Below, piece after piece: positions 10,118-18,633 of a DNA stretch of 53,799 bases. The notes beneath the pieces were generated by a model. It did not search any database, was not told the DNA's origin, and worked only from the letters and a program-made list of their open reading frames with translations. The first letter of the stretch is position 1, and each line of letters begins with the position of its first letter. The DNA is taken from positions 1-53,799 of the forward strand of contig JADLFM010000073.1 in the NCBI GenBank assembly GCA_020845495.1. Direction: 5' to 3'. The position numbers and the translations under genes are program-made. Source of the DNA: Chloroflexota bacterium (GTDB lineage Bacteria > Chloroflexota > UBA6077 > JACCZL01).

Positions 10118-11224
10118 TCATGACCACAACTGGCGACGGCGGCTGAAGATCAGGCCGAGGAAGAAGGGCACGCCCACCAGCGACGTGATGATCCCGATCG
10201 GGATGAGCACGCCGGGGATGACCGTCTTGCTAACGATGGAGGTCAGCGAGAGCAGCACCGCGCCCGCCAGCGCCGACGTCGGCAGGAAGTAGCGCTGGTC
10301 CTCGCCGACGAGCATCCGCGCCACATGCGGCGCGACCAGCCCGACGAAGCCGATCGTCCCCACGAACGCCACCGGCACCGACGCCAGCAGCGAGACGCCG
10401 AGCAGCACCATCAGCCGTAGCCGCCGCACGTCCACGCCCAGGCTACGCGCCCGCTCGTCGCCGAGCCGCAACGCCGTCAACTGCCAGGCCGAGCGGGCGA
10501 ATAGCGGCGTCACGCCGACCAGCACTGCCGCCGTCAGCCCGACCTTCGACCAGTCCGCCCGCGAAAGGCTCCCCAGCATCCAGAAGATCACCTGCTGAAG
10601 GGCCTGCTCCGAGGCGACGTACTGGAGCAGCGCCAGCAGCGCATTGAACAGGAACACCAGGGCGATCCCCAGCAGCACCATCGTCTCGGCGGTCACACCC
10701 CGCAGAAGGCTACAGGCGTGGATGAGGATCACGGCAAGCATGGCGCAGGCGAAGGCGTTGCCGGCGATGAAGAAGACCCCGCCGATGGGGATCAGACTCA
10801 CCCCCAACACCAGCGCGACCGCCGCACCGAAGCCGGCCGCCGCCGAGACGCCCAGTGTGAAGGGGCTGGCCAGCGGGTTGTTGAGGATCGTCTGCATCTC
10901 CGCGCCAGCCACTGCCAGGGACGCCCCGACGACCACCGCCATCAGCGCCATCGGCAGCCGGATGTCCCAGACGATGGCCTGACGGGTCAGATCCGCCGAG
11001 GCCGGCAGCAGGATCGTCAGCGCGACGTCCCAGATACCAAGCCCTGACGGCCCGATCGCCACGTCGGCGAGGATCGAGAGGACGAGCGCCACCGATAGCG
11101 CCCCAAGCGTCAGTTGCTTGCGGCGCGTGATCTGGCGATAGAGATGCCGCCCGGCGGACGGGGCGGCGACCGACCGCCCCGTCCGTGCGACGCCAGATGT
11201 TGCCAGTGCAGGAATGTTCAGCAT
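10118..11224 (-). CDS. FecCD/BtuC-type ABC permease
   Basis: Inner-membrane channel of the importer, 368 residues, with about ten hydrophobic segments. The FecCD-family stretches are clear: DIRLPMALMAVVVGASLAV and AGAEMQTILNNPLASPFTLG near the second helix, and VAFVGTIGFVGLVAPHVARM before the ATPase-contacting loop. The ATG at 11224 follows GGAGAGGGAG, and the gene begins 21 bp after the binding-protein stop. Only one permease gene is present, so it should act as a homodimer. Confidence 0.92.
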   Translation of the reverse strand: MLNIPALATSGVARTGRSVAAPSAGRHLYRQITRRKQLTLGALSVALVLSILADVAIGPSGLGIWDVALTILLPASADLTRQAIVWDIRLPMALMAVVVGASLAVAGAEMQTILNNPLASPFTLGVSAAAGFGAAVALVLGVSLIPIGGVFFIAGNAFACAMLAVILIHACSLLRGVTAETMVLLGIALVFLFNALLALLQYVASEQALQQVIFWMLGSLSRADWSKVGLTAAVLVGVTPLFARSAWQLTALRLGDERARSLGVDVRRLRLMVLLGVSLLASVPVAFVGTIGFVGLVAPHVARMLVGEDQRYFLPTSALAGAVLLSLTSIVSKTVIPGVLIPIGIITSLVGVPFFLGLIFSRRRQLWS

Positions 11225-11245
11225 GGCTCGCTCCCTCTCCGAAGG

Positions 11246-12460
11246 TCAGTCGTCGAGCGACACCCAGAACGCGCCGCTGTAGGAGATGGGCAGGAACGCC
11301 TGGTGGAACTCGCGGAACGTCTGCTCTGGGTCGAGGTCACTAAATCGGTCGGGATGGAGCCACTTGGCGAACTGCTGGAGGACGACGAAGTGGTAGGGCG
11401 AGTTGTAGAACTGGTGCCAGACGGCGTAGAAGCGGCGATTGCGGACCGCCTGGAGACTACCCCAGCCTGGCTGCTCGGTCAGTGCGAGGAGCTGCGCGCG
11501 GGCCTCGTCCGGGTCAGCACCGTAGCCTAGGCTGACGAACCCGACGCCCTCCGTCTTGTTTCCGCTGTACTGGCTCCAGTTCGAGCCAGTGGCGATGACA
11601 AGGTCAGGGTCGCTGGTCAGCACCTGCTCGGGGTTGATGGTGCCGGCCCAGCCCGGAATACGGTCCGAGCCGAGGTTCACGCCGCCCGCCCGCTCGATCA
11701 GGATGCCCAGGTTGGCGCGCCCAAATGTAGCGCAGCACTCCAGCAGGCCAGGGGCGCGGTGCAGGAACGCCGTCGGCGCCGGCTCCGTCAGCCCACCGAT
11801 CCGCGAGTAGACAAGATTGACCTGCTGCAAGTAGTAGTCGACGAAGCGCTGGGCCTCCTCCTGCTTGCCCATCAGCCGGCCGAGCAGCAGGGTGCTAGGG
11901 ACGGTGTTCTCCAGGGGCTGTTGGCGGAAGTCGACCACCACGGTCGGGACGCCGACCTTCTCGAGCTTGTCGATCAGGCCGGACTCACGGGCCGGACCGT
12001 AGGTGTCGTAGCTGAGCACCAGGACGTCGGGGCGGAGCTCGATCGCCTGCTCGGCGCTGAACGCGCCGCTGGAGATGCTGCCGAACTCAGGGATCGCGGC
12101 CAGCTGCGGGAATGCCTCCTTGTAGCGGACGTACGCGTCGTAGTCCGCCGTCCGCAAGTCGTTCGGCCAGCCGACGATCCGCTGGAACGGGTTTTCCTTC
12201 TCGAGCACGCTCACGAGGTACAGCAGGCGCGCCTCGCCCAGGAGCATCCGGGAGACGGGCGCGTTCACGGTGACGCTCCGCCCGACGATGTCGGTCACCG
12301 TCACGGTGTTGTCGGCTGCGAGGGCGCGGGAGGCGGGTAGCGCGGCCCAGCCAACCTGGACGAGCGCCAGGGCTAGCACCAGGACGCTGAGAACGGCACG
12401 CCGAGCGCCCCAACGGCGGGGCGCGGCTAGTCTGAGGGAGGGCCGCGGAACGGAGAGCAT
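11246..12460 (-). CDS. Siderophore/B12-type substrate-binding protein
   Basis: Extracytoplasmic receptor of the importer, 404 residues. A Sec signal peptide (Arg-rich start, hydrophobic core LSVLVLALALVQVGWAAL, likely cleavage after SRALA) replaces the lipobox used by other binding proteins here. The mature protein begins with a FecB/BtuF-like VTDIVGRSVTVNAPVSRML, then AEQAIELRPDVLVLS and VPTVVVDF. The ATG at 12460 has AAGGAG 8 nt upstream. It is the first gene of a four-gene operon (receptor, permease, ATPase, methyltransferase). The ligand could be a ferric siderophore, haem or cobalamin; sequence alone does not decide, and no cobalamin riboswitch was seen in its leader. Confidence 0.88.
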   Translation of the reverse strand: MLSVPRPSLRLAAPRRWGARRAVLSVLVLALALVQVGWAALPASRALAADNTVTVTDIVGRSVTVNAPVSRMLLGEARLLYLVSVLEKENPFQRIVGWPNDLRTADYDAYVRYKEAFPQLAAIPEFGSISSGAFSAEQAIELRPDVLVLSYDTYGPARESGLIDKLEKVGVPTVVVDFRQQPLENTVPSTLLLGRLMGKQEEAQRFVDYYLQQVNLVYSRIGGLTEPAPTAFLHRAPGLLECCATFGRANLGILIERAGGVNLGSDRIPGWAGTINPEQVLTSDPDLVIATGSNWSQYSGNKTEGVGFVSLGYGADPDEARAQLLALTEQPGWGSLQAVRNRRFYAVWHQFYNSPYHFVVLQQFAKWLHPDRFSDLDPEQTFREFHQAFLPISYSGAFWVSLDD

Positions 12461-12756
12461 CGGTTCGACTCCTTGACTCGTCGAGACTCATCCTCAGGCT
12501 CACCTCACAGCGGCGGTCGCCGAACAGGCGGCCTGCCCGTAGGGAGTAAGGAGCCAGACGAGGACGGTTGACCGGGCGGGCAGTCCAGGATTCCTGCTCG
12601 CGTCGACCTGGGGCGCCGAGGGTAGCGAGTGCTTGACGTGCGACCGGGATGCTGAGGAGTGCCGAGGGAGACCGGGAGAGCGAGGGCACACGGGTAGGTG
12701 GGAGTACCGCGGGGTGCCGCGCACCCCGCCAGGTGACGGAACGCGCAACGTCGGCA
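12461..12756 (-). other. Long leader of the siderophore-type operon
   Basis: About 295 nt lie between the predicted promoter and the start codon. A hairpin with 8-bp arms GCGGGGTG/CACCCCGC occupies 12709-12729. I looked for the B12-box and the CGCAACTG core of cobalamin riboswitches and did not find them. The length leaves room for an uncharacterised regulatory RNA. Confidence 0.35.
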
Positions 12757-12791
12757 AGCCTACACTAAGCATCGCTATTAGTCAAGGCTAA
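12757..12791 (-). promoter_or_regulatory. Promoter with DtxR-like palindrome over the -35
   Basis: On the minus strand TTGACT (12785-12780), a 17-bp spacer, and TAGGCT (12762-12757). The -35 is overlapped by an imperfect palindrome at 12778-12791 (TTAGTCAAGGCTAA), whose half-sites resemble the TTAGG/CCTAA ends of DtxR/IdeR iron boxes. Iron repression would suit the operon but is inferred. Confidence 0.45.
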
Positions 12792-12984
12792 GAACACCCG
12801 AGTGCTTTGGTCGGGTTTGGTGTCGGCCTCGCATTCCTCAACGGAGATCGGCCCGGCGAGTAGGAGTCAGTCGCCGTCGGAGCGCCCGAAGACGGCGAAT
12901 CGAGCGGATGTCGGGAAGGAGTCAGAAGATGCTGCTCGGCGCAGCCGCACGCCTGACCGCTGGACGCCGACGGCTCGCCGCTCC

Positions 12985-14991
12985 CTACTGGTAGACGATC
13001 AGGTCTGGCGGGGGAGTGAGGCGCAGGACGTCGGCGGGCGACATCAGCGGCACGTCGTGGCGGTAGAACAGCTTGAAGCCCGTGTACTGGACCCGCTGGT
13101 CGCCGGCAATCAACTCGTCGTATGGGCGCGTCTTCAAGGCCGGACTGCCGAAGCCGTCCATCACGATCGCGACCTGGACCTTTGGATCGGTCTCGATCGC
13201 CGTGACGTTCGTCACCATCGCCGCCGTGAAGCGGTGGACGACGAGCAGCTTCGGCGGCAAGTTCTTCGCCGTGACCAGATCGGAGAGCGTACGTATGGCG
13301 CCGTTGATCGCTGCCGCATCCATCGTGCCGATGCGCTGGCCGGGCACCTGACCAGGTGGCATCGCGAACTCTGGATCGAGCGCCAGATGGACGTTTGGGC
13401 GCTCGAGGAAGGGGAGCAAGAAGCGCACCTCGTCATCGACGTTCCCGCGTCCAATTTGCACATCCAGAATGACGAGAAAGCCATTCGCGTCAGCCTGACG
13501 GATGACGTCAGCGATAAGCTCGGAGCCCATCCGCAGGCGATACAGGCCGTCCGCGCCCGGTCCGGCCTGCGCGACCACCGCGACAAGTTCCAGGGCCGGC
13601 ACGACCGGGCGGCTCGGGTCGACGTCGGCGTATGCCTGCGCCTGAGCCCGCAGTTTCGCAATCACTTGCTGCGACGGTAGCTCGCCCAGGATGCCCATCG
13701 TCGCGGCGAGCGGATTACCATAGTACGAGACGATACGTCTGCTCGGGAAGATCGAGCCCGGCAGGGCCGGCGGGAGTGGGAACGGCGTCGGGGTGGCCGC
13801 GGCACGGCCCACCGCGGCCGGCTCCCAGTCAAACCGCTCGTGATTGGGGCGCTTCTGAACGCCGTTCGGCCCATCGATCCAGGTCTCGACGCCGTTCGTG
13901 AATGCGATGCGCCCATCGATCGAGCGGTGCACCAGTTCGCCGCGCGTCGTTCGCTGGCGTAGGTCACTGCCGGCCGGCTCGACCGCGTTCTCGACACAGT
14001 CGCCGACCTGATCCGGCCCCACCCGGACGCGCATCTCGGCGAACGGCGACCGGAACACGCACACGTCACGCTCAGCCGAAAGCTGCGCCAGGCTTTCCTG
14101 AGGCGGGAGGCCGGACACGGTGGTTGACGGCGGAGAGGCGGCTGGCGCGAGCCCGCTCGCAACGCCGGCATCGGTGGTCGGCGTAGCGGCCTCGGCAGCG
14201 GCCACACCCGCCACAGGCGCCGTGGCAGTCAGCACTGGCGTAGCAGCAACCGACTGTGCGGCCTGCCCGGCATCGGCCTGCCCAGCATCGGCCTGCCCGC
14301 TGGTCCGTGGTGGGGTGGCCACCTGTGCGGATGACTCAGCCGCTATACCGGTGAGCGGGCGCGCTACGCTGAGCATGCTGAGGACCAGCCAGACGGTTCC
14401 GGCGACCACCACGACTCCGGCCGCTGCCAGTGCAAACGGCAGCCACGGCCGAACCCGGCGCCTGAGTGCGGCAGGATAGGCGTGTCTCGGAGCACCTCGA
14501 CTGGTACGCGCGCGCCACCCTCCTGGCCTGCGTACGGCATCCGTGACACCACGCTGGACCGGGCGCGCCGGATCAGCCGCTCTGGAATGCGCCCGGCTGA
14601 GCCCGGAAACGGCATCTCGTCGCGGCGTGGTATCGCTCACGGCGTTCGAAACGCCCGTAGCCGCCGCCAGCCGCGCCTTGACTCTGGTGCCCTCAGGAGT
14701 GGGGGCGACCATGTCGGGCGTCTCAGCACCGGCACGTGACGGATGGGCCGGCAGTAGGTCGAGGGCACGGTCGGGCCGGTCTAGCCGTCGGTACAGGCGT
14801 GCAAGGTTGTCGAAGAGGGCCGGCTCGCGAACGCCCGAGCGGGCGTTCGCCTCATAGAGCTCGACGGCCTCCTGAAGCTGCCCTCGGCGCTCGAAGATGG
14901 CTGCCAGCGCCGTGCGGGCGGCAATCTGCTCGTCAGGCGTGCCATCGCGCAGCACCTGTAGGTGGCCCTGTGCTGCCTGCACGTCGTCCAT
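12985..14991 (-). CDS. Membrane-anchored protein with TPR-like N-terminus and unassigned extracytoplasmic domain
   Basis: 668 residues, not recognised as a whole. The N-terminal 80 residues (LRDGTPDEQIAARTALAAIF onward) match the helical module of the protease at 5842 nearly position for position. A membrane helix follows near residue 185-210 (ALAAAGVVVVAGTVWLVLSM), then an Ala/Pro/Thr-rich linker and a region with two well-spaced Cys (VCVF, GDCVEN). The last about 270 residues begin RRIVSYYGNPLAATMGILG and contain FLVILDVQIGRG and VHLALDPEF, alternating strands and helices that suggest a TIM-barrel, glycosidase-like fold. ATG at 14991 is favoured over 15027 because GAGGATGG precedes it. Function unknown. 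Confidence 0.75.
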   Translation of the reverse strand: MDDVQAAQGHLQVLRDGTPDEQIAARTALAAIFERRGQLQEAVELYEANARSGVREPALFDNLARLYRRLDRPDRALDLLPAHPSRAGAETPDMVAPTPEGTRVKARLAAATGVSNAVSDTTPRRDAVSGLSRAHSRAADPARPVQRGVTDAVRRPGGWRARTSRGAPRHAYPAALRRRVRPWLPFALAAAGVVVVAGTVWLVLSMLSVARPLTGIAAESSAQVATPPRTSGQADAGQADAGQAAQSVAATPVLTATAPVAGVAAAEAATPTTDAGVASGLAPAASPPSTTVSGLPPQESLAQLSAERDVCVFRSPFAEMRVRVGPDQVGDCVENAVEPAGSDLRQRTTRGELVHRSIDGRIAFTNGVETWIDGPNGVQKRPNHERFDWEPAAVGRAAATPTPFPLPPALPGSIFPSRRIVSYYGNPLAATMGILGELPSQQVIAKLRAQAQAYADVDPSRPVVPALELVAVVAQAGPGADGLYRLRMGSELIADVIRQADANGFLVILDVQIGRGNVDDEVRFLLPFLERPNVHLALDPEFAMPPGQVPGQRIGTMDAAAINGAIRTLSDLVTAKNLPPKLLVVHRFTAAMVTNVTAIETDPKVQVAIVMDGFGSPALKTRPYDELIAGDQRVQYTGFKLFYRHDVPLMSPADVLRLTPPPDLIVYQ

Positions 14992-15402
14992 GGACCATCC
15001 TCGATCGTCCCGCCGGCTGCTCTTCATACGCCCGTACTACCGTGCAACGAGCAGACACTTGACCCCCGGCGGGGTGGCTCCTGGTGTACCACAGGCGCGT
15101 TGCGCCGTGCTGCTTTCTCGCGCAATTTCTACGCCCACGGGCAATTCGTTATCCGATCGTGAGACGACCTGGCGCTTTCGCCGTGCCGCACTCCCTCCAT
15201 CGGCACCGATCGCCTCATCGTGGCCGAACGCGGCCTTGTCGAACCGGCGTGCCCCGGAGGCCAGGGCGAGGCCGGCGAACGTGCAGGTGCGGGAGGCGTG
15301 CCACGCGCAGCATGGCCCTCGAAGGGAGCTTTCCAGGGGCACAGGAAGCGTCGTGGCCGGATCGCCGATCGTCTGCGCTCGTGCAAGCGATCCGGCGGCT
15401 CC
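14992..15402. other. Intergenic region between two convergent-reading repeats and the membrane protein
   Basis: About 410 bp upstream of the 14991 gene and beyond the end of the DUF790 gene. I see no RNA, hairpin or supported gene. A weak promoter-like TCAAGT-N17-TAGTAC on the minus strand near 15050-15020 might serve the 14991 gene. Confidence 0.35.
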
Positions 15403-15504
15403 GGCGATCGGCGGCTCAGGCGATCCGGCGGCTGGGGCGGGGGCGGCGGCTCAGGCGATCGGTGGCTCAGGCGATCCGGCGGCTGGGGCGGGGGCGGCGG
15501 GCGG
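15403..15504. repeat. 51-bp tandem repeat, two copies
   Basis: Near-identical 51-bp units start at 15403 and 15454 and differ at one position early in the unit (GCGATCGGCGG versus GCGATCGGTGG). The second unit includes the stop and last codons of the DUF790 gene. Shorter partial copies precede it. The period is a multiple of three. Confidence 0.8.
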
Positions 15505-16804
15505 GCGTCGCCTCCGCCGTCTGGAGAACACGCTCGGCCAGCGCCTCGCAGAGCGGAGCCAGAGCCGGGCGCTCGATCCGCACCGTCCACGCGCTGGCGG
15601 ACTGGAGTGCGCCGAGTGCCTCCTCGGCACCAACAAACAGCAACGGCTCTCCACCCCGGGCGGTTGGGGCGAGCGCGGCCAGGCGCGTCCCATGGGCCGG
15701 CGAGCGAACGAAGCAGACGAGTGCTCCAGTGGCATCGACGGCGACGCTTTCCCGACTGGTGGGCTGTAGCAGTAAGTCCGGGACGAGCGTGCCCGCTGCC
15801 CAGGTACGCGCCTCGGGCTGACGACGAACGGTCCAGCCGACCGGTCGGCGGGCCGAGAGGAGCAGTCCAGCAAGCGTCGTCTCGTCCCAGCCGTCGAGTG
15901 CGCCCCAGCCGGCCGCCGGCGCCAGGCCGCCGATCAGCGCATCGAGCACCTCGTCGGTCAGGAGCAGTCGCGCAGGCCGGCCGCGCGGGAGGACGTGCGC
16001 CTCGCCGCGCTCGACGAACGGGCGCACCCGTTCCAGCAACAGAACCAGGAAACGGACGACCTTCCGGCCGTGGCGGGTCCAGGAGCCGAGCGCATCCTGA
16101 CGGCCCCGGACCCCCAGGCGAGCGTCACCAGTCCCGGACGTGAGATCGATGTCCACACCGCACGCGACGGCAAGTTCGCGGATAGCGTCGAGGAAGCCCG
16201 TCGCCCGGCCGAGCGTCAGGTCAATGCGCTCGGCCTGGGTCAGCAGGGCGGCGAGGACGCCGTGATTGTAGGCAGCCAGGACGTCGGACGGGGTGGGCGG
16301 CTCACCGCGGCGGCTGAGGATGGCGTGCTCCGGTGCGTCGAGGGCTAACAATCGCTCGTACTCGCCGAGCCGCAGCCCGAGCGACGCTTCGAGCGGGATG
16401 AGGACGTTCGTGCGTGCCTCGGCATCCATGAAGCCGTGGGCCTGCCCGTTCAGTTCGTCCCAGAGGCGCAGCCGTAGCATCTTGGGGGTCAGCAAGCCGG
16501 CTCGGCGCAGCCGGCGTTCCGCCAGCCGCGTCACCACCTGCTCGACGGCCAGCGGCCGGTAACAGTACGTCGTGGCGAGGCTCGCGACGATGCAACGGGC
16601 AAGCTTGTAATCGCCGAAGAAGTGGACCAACGCCTCGGGATCGAGCTCCCGCCGCTCCGAGCCGAGAAGCGTCTCGAAGTACTGAATCGCGATGTCGATC
16701 TGGGGCAGCACGGCTCGGTCGCGGAGCAGACGCGGATACAGCCGGGGGTCGCCGTCGCCGACGCGGCGGATCGTATAGCGGACGTCCTTCAACGAAAACG
16801 CCAT
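15467..16804 (-). CDS. DUF790/Bax1-like protein, nuclease motif degraded
   Basis: Related to Bax1, the nuclease partner of archaeal XPB helicase. Of its 445 residues, the N-terminal part follows the family layout: DYKLARCIVASLATTY, then PSDVLAAYNHGVLAALL, then an RGRQDALGSW segment before a helical stretch. The C-terminal nuclease region keeps LVPDLLL, equivalent to the family's PDF/PDx site, but the following conserved Glu-Ile-x-Gly-Phe-Trp-Thr segment is not recognisable, so catalysis is in doubt. ATG at 16804 follows GGAGGAGGAG and is chosen over 16894, whose extra residues merely translate an upstream tandem repeat. It is the last gene of the operon with the helicase at 16996, which supports the assignment. 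Confidence 0.72.
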   Translation of the reverse strand: MAFSLKDVRYTIRRVGDGDPRLYPRLLRDRAVLPQIDIAIQYFETLLGSERRELDPEALVHFFGDYKLARCIVASLATTYCYRPLAVEQVVTRLAERRLRRAGLLTPKMLRLRLWDELNGQAHGFMDAEARTNVLIPLEASLGLRLGEYERLLALDAPEHAILSRRGEPPTPSDVLAAYNHGVLAALLTQAERIDLTLGRATGFLDAIRELAVACGVDIDLTSGTGDARLGVRGRQDALGSWTRHGRKVVRFLVLLLERVRPFVERGEAHVLPRGRPARLLLTDEVLDALIGGLAPAAGWGALDGWDETTLAGLLLSARRPVGWTVRRQPEARTWAAGTLVPDLLLQPTSRESVAVDATGALVCFVRSPAHGTRLAALAPTARGGEPLLFVGAEEALGALQSASAWTVRIERPALAPLCEALAERVLQTAEATPARRPRPSRRIA

Positions 16805-16824
16805 CGCGGCTCCTCCTCCAACGT

Positions 16825-16922
16825 CGCACTCGCCAACTCGCACTCGCCAACTCGCACTCGCCAGGGCCGCACTCGCCAGGGCCGCACTCGCCAACGCTGT
16901 GCTCGCCAGCGTCGCACTCGTC
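16825..16922. repeat. Imperfect 14-16-bp tandem repeat, about seven copies
   Basis: Units built on CGCACTCGCCAAC or CGCACTCGCCAGGG run through most of the gap between the helicase stop and the DUF790 start. The unit length varies (14, 15, 16), so it does not preserve a frame. It lies in the transcribed intercistronic region. Confidence 0.85.
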
Positions 16923-16995
16923 CCTCCACCACCCGAGGACCACGTACTGCACCCGACAGATCTCGACTCAGGCTGCCAGTGGGGTACGGCGGTGC

Positions 16996-18633
16996 TTACG
17001 CGCTATCCGCCGCCAGCGCGCGCGTCGACGGGTTACGGCGACGCGCGGCCTTGCCCTCGGTCGTGTTGCGGCTGACGATCTCGTAGAGCACGGCCTCGCC
17101 GGGCTTTGGCCGCAAGACTCGTCCAAGCCGCTGGATGTACTCGCGCGTGGCAGCGCTGCCGCTCACCACGATGGCGACGCGCGCATCCGGCACGTCCACA
17201 CCCTCGTTCAAGACGCGCCCGGTCGCGAGTTTGGTGTAGCGGCCGGCCCGGAAGCGGTCCAGCACGAGCCGCCGCTCCTCTGGATCGGTTCGGTAGGTGA
17301 TCGTCGGCAGGCCGAGCTTCCGGCCGATGGCCTGCACCATCGCGTTGTATTCGGCGAAGACGATGGTCGGGTCGTCGCGGTGGCGGCCGAGCAGCGCCGC
17401 GACCTGGTCGATCTTGCTCTCGGCATTGAGCGCGATCATGCGCGCCTGATGGTGCGCCTGAAGGGCACGGCGGGCAGTCGGATCGTGCGCGCTCTGGCGG
17501 ATCAACTGCTCGAAGAAATTGCCCCGCGTGAGATAGCCTCGCCGGGTGGCGAGGTACCACTTCCATTCGGCCATCAACCCGTCGTAGCGGGCGCGCTCGT
17601 CGGGGCGCAGATCGACGAACACGCGCCGCTCGCGATAGCGCGCGATGTGGCCGTCCGTCGCGAGGTCGGCGGGCAGGCGGCGATACACCTCCGGCCCGAT
17701 CAAGTCAGCTAGATCGTCGTGGCCGCCGTCGGCACGCTCCGGCGTGGCCGACAGCCCTAACCGCCAGGGAGCAGATGCCCGCTCGGCGATAGCGCGGTAG
17801 GTGGGCGCGGGCAGATGATGGACCTCGTCGACGATCAGCAGCCCATAGCTGCCGAGATCACGGCCGGGCATCGAGGCCGAGTCGTAGGTCATCACGGTGA
17901 CGAGTCGAGGTGACCGCTCGCCGCCCCCCACCACCCCGACCAGATCGGACGGCAGGCCGGCCTTCTCGATCAGCCCGGCTCGCCACTGTCGGAGCAGATC
18001 GATGGTCGGCACGACCACGAGGGTCCGCACCGGCGCCTGGGCGAGCGCCATGAAGGCAACGACCGTCTTGCCGGCGCCGGTCGGCAGCACTACCACCCCC
18101 CGGCCCTCGTTCGTGAGCCACGAGCGGATGGCATCCCGCTGGTACGGCCGCGGAGTGACGCCGAGCGTCGGAGCGACCGGCAGGGCGTAGCGCTCGAGGA
18201 GCACCTCGTCGAGGCTCGGGCCATCCACACTACTGCGCGAGAAGCCGCCATCGATCAGCGGATCGAGGAGCACATCGCCGTCGAGCGCCTCGCTGTCGAG
18301 CGCATCGCCGTCTCCATCATCGAGGCCCCTGGCCGTCACCGGGGCGGTGGCTGCCGATCGAGCGGTGGTTTCGGCCGCCGGCCCACCACCGGTGCCTGTA
18401 CCGTCCACTGACCGACCGGCAACCTGCACGGCAGCAGCGTCCGTTTGATGGATCGAGGAACCATCAGACGACAGAGCGGCGGCCTTCGCCAGCACCGAGC
18501 CAGCCTCCCCGGAGCCCGCGTCGGGAGGGATAGCGGTTGACGTGGTTGACTCGGAGCCGGCCAGCGGGGGCCGGCGGCGTGCCGGCCAGCGAGCGCCACC
18601 GCGCCCGCCGTACGGACGGCTCGCCCTCGCCAT
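16996..18633 (-). CDS. XPB/RAD25-type superfamily 2 DNA helicase
   Basis: ATP-dependent DNA helicase of 545 residues. Motifs in order: Walker A VLPTGAGKT, a VVVPTIDLLRQW motif Ia, DEVH box (IVDEVHHLPAPTY), LSATPERADG motif III, GRVLNEGVDVPDA motif V and QRLGRVLRPKPGE motif VI. An RPYQRDAI Q-motif precedes Walker A. The first about 160 residues are low-complexity and not part of the helicase. The ATG at 18633 overlaps the stop of the HhH gene by one base (TGATG), so the two are translationally coupled. With the DUF790 gene downstream it makes the XPB-Bax1 pair known from archaea and some bacteria, implying nucleotide-excision-type repair or transcription-coupled opening. Confidence 0.9.
   Translation of the reverse strand: MARASRPYGGRGGARWPARRRPPLAGSESTTSTAIPPDAGSGEAGSVLAKAAALSSDGSSIHQTDAAAVQVAGRSVDGTGTGGGPAAETTARSAATAPVTARGLDDGDGDALDSEALDGDVLLDPLIDGGFSRSSVDGPSLDEVLLERYALPVAPTLGVTPRPYQRDAIRSWLTNEGRGVVVLPTGAGKTVVAFMALAQAPVRTLVVVPTIDLLRQWRAGLIEKAGLPSDLVGVVGGGERSPRLVTVMTYDSASMPGRDLGSYGLLIVDEVHHLPAPTYRAIAERASAPWRLGLSATPERADGGHDDLADLIGPEVYRRLPADLATDGHIARYRERRVFVDLRPDERARYDGLMAEWKWYLATRRGYLTRGNFFEQLIRQSAHDPTARRALQAHHQARMIALNAESKIDQVAALLGRHRDDPTIVFAEYNAMVQAIGRKLGLPTITYRTDPEERRLVLDRFRAGRYTKLATGRVLNEGVDVPDARVAIVVSGSAATREYIQRLGRVLRPKPGEAVLYEIVSRNTTEGKAARRRNPSTRALAADSA

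Noticed and set aside
12461..12756. Cobalamin riboswitch in front of the siderophore/B12-type importer
   Set aside because: The conserved CGCAACTG and B12-box segments present at 36788 are absent here.
15403..15504. CRISPR array
   Set aside because: Two adjacent 51-bp copies without distinct spacers and no cas genes nearby; it is a tandem duplication.
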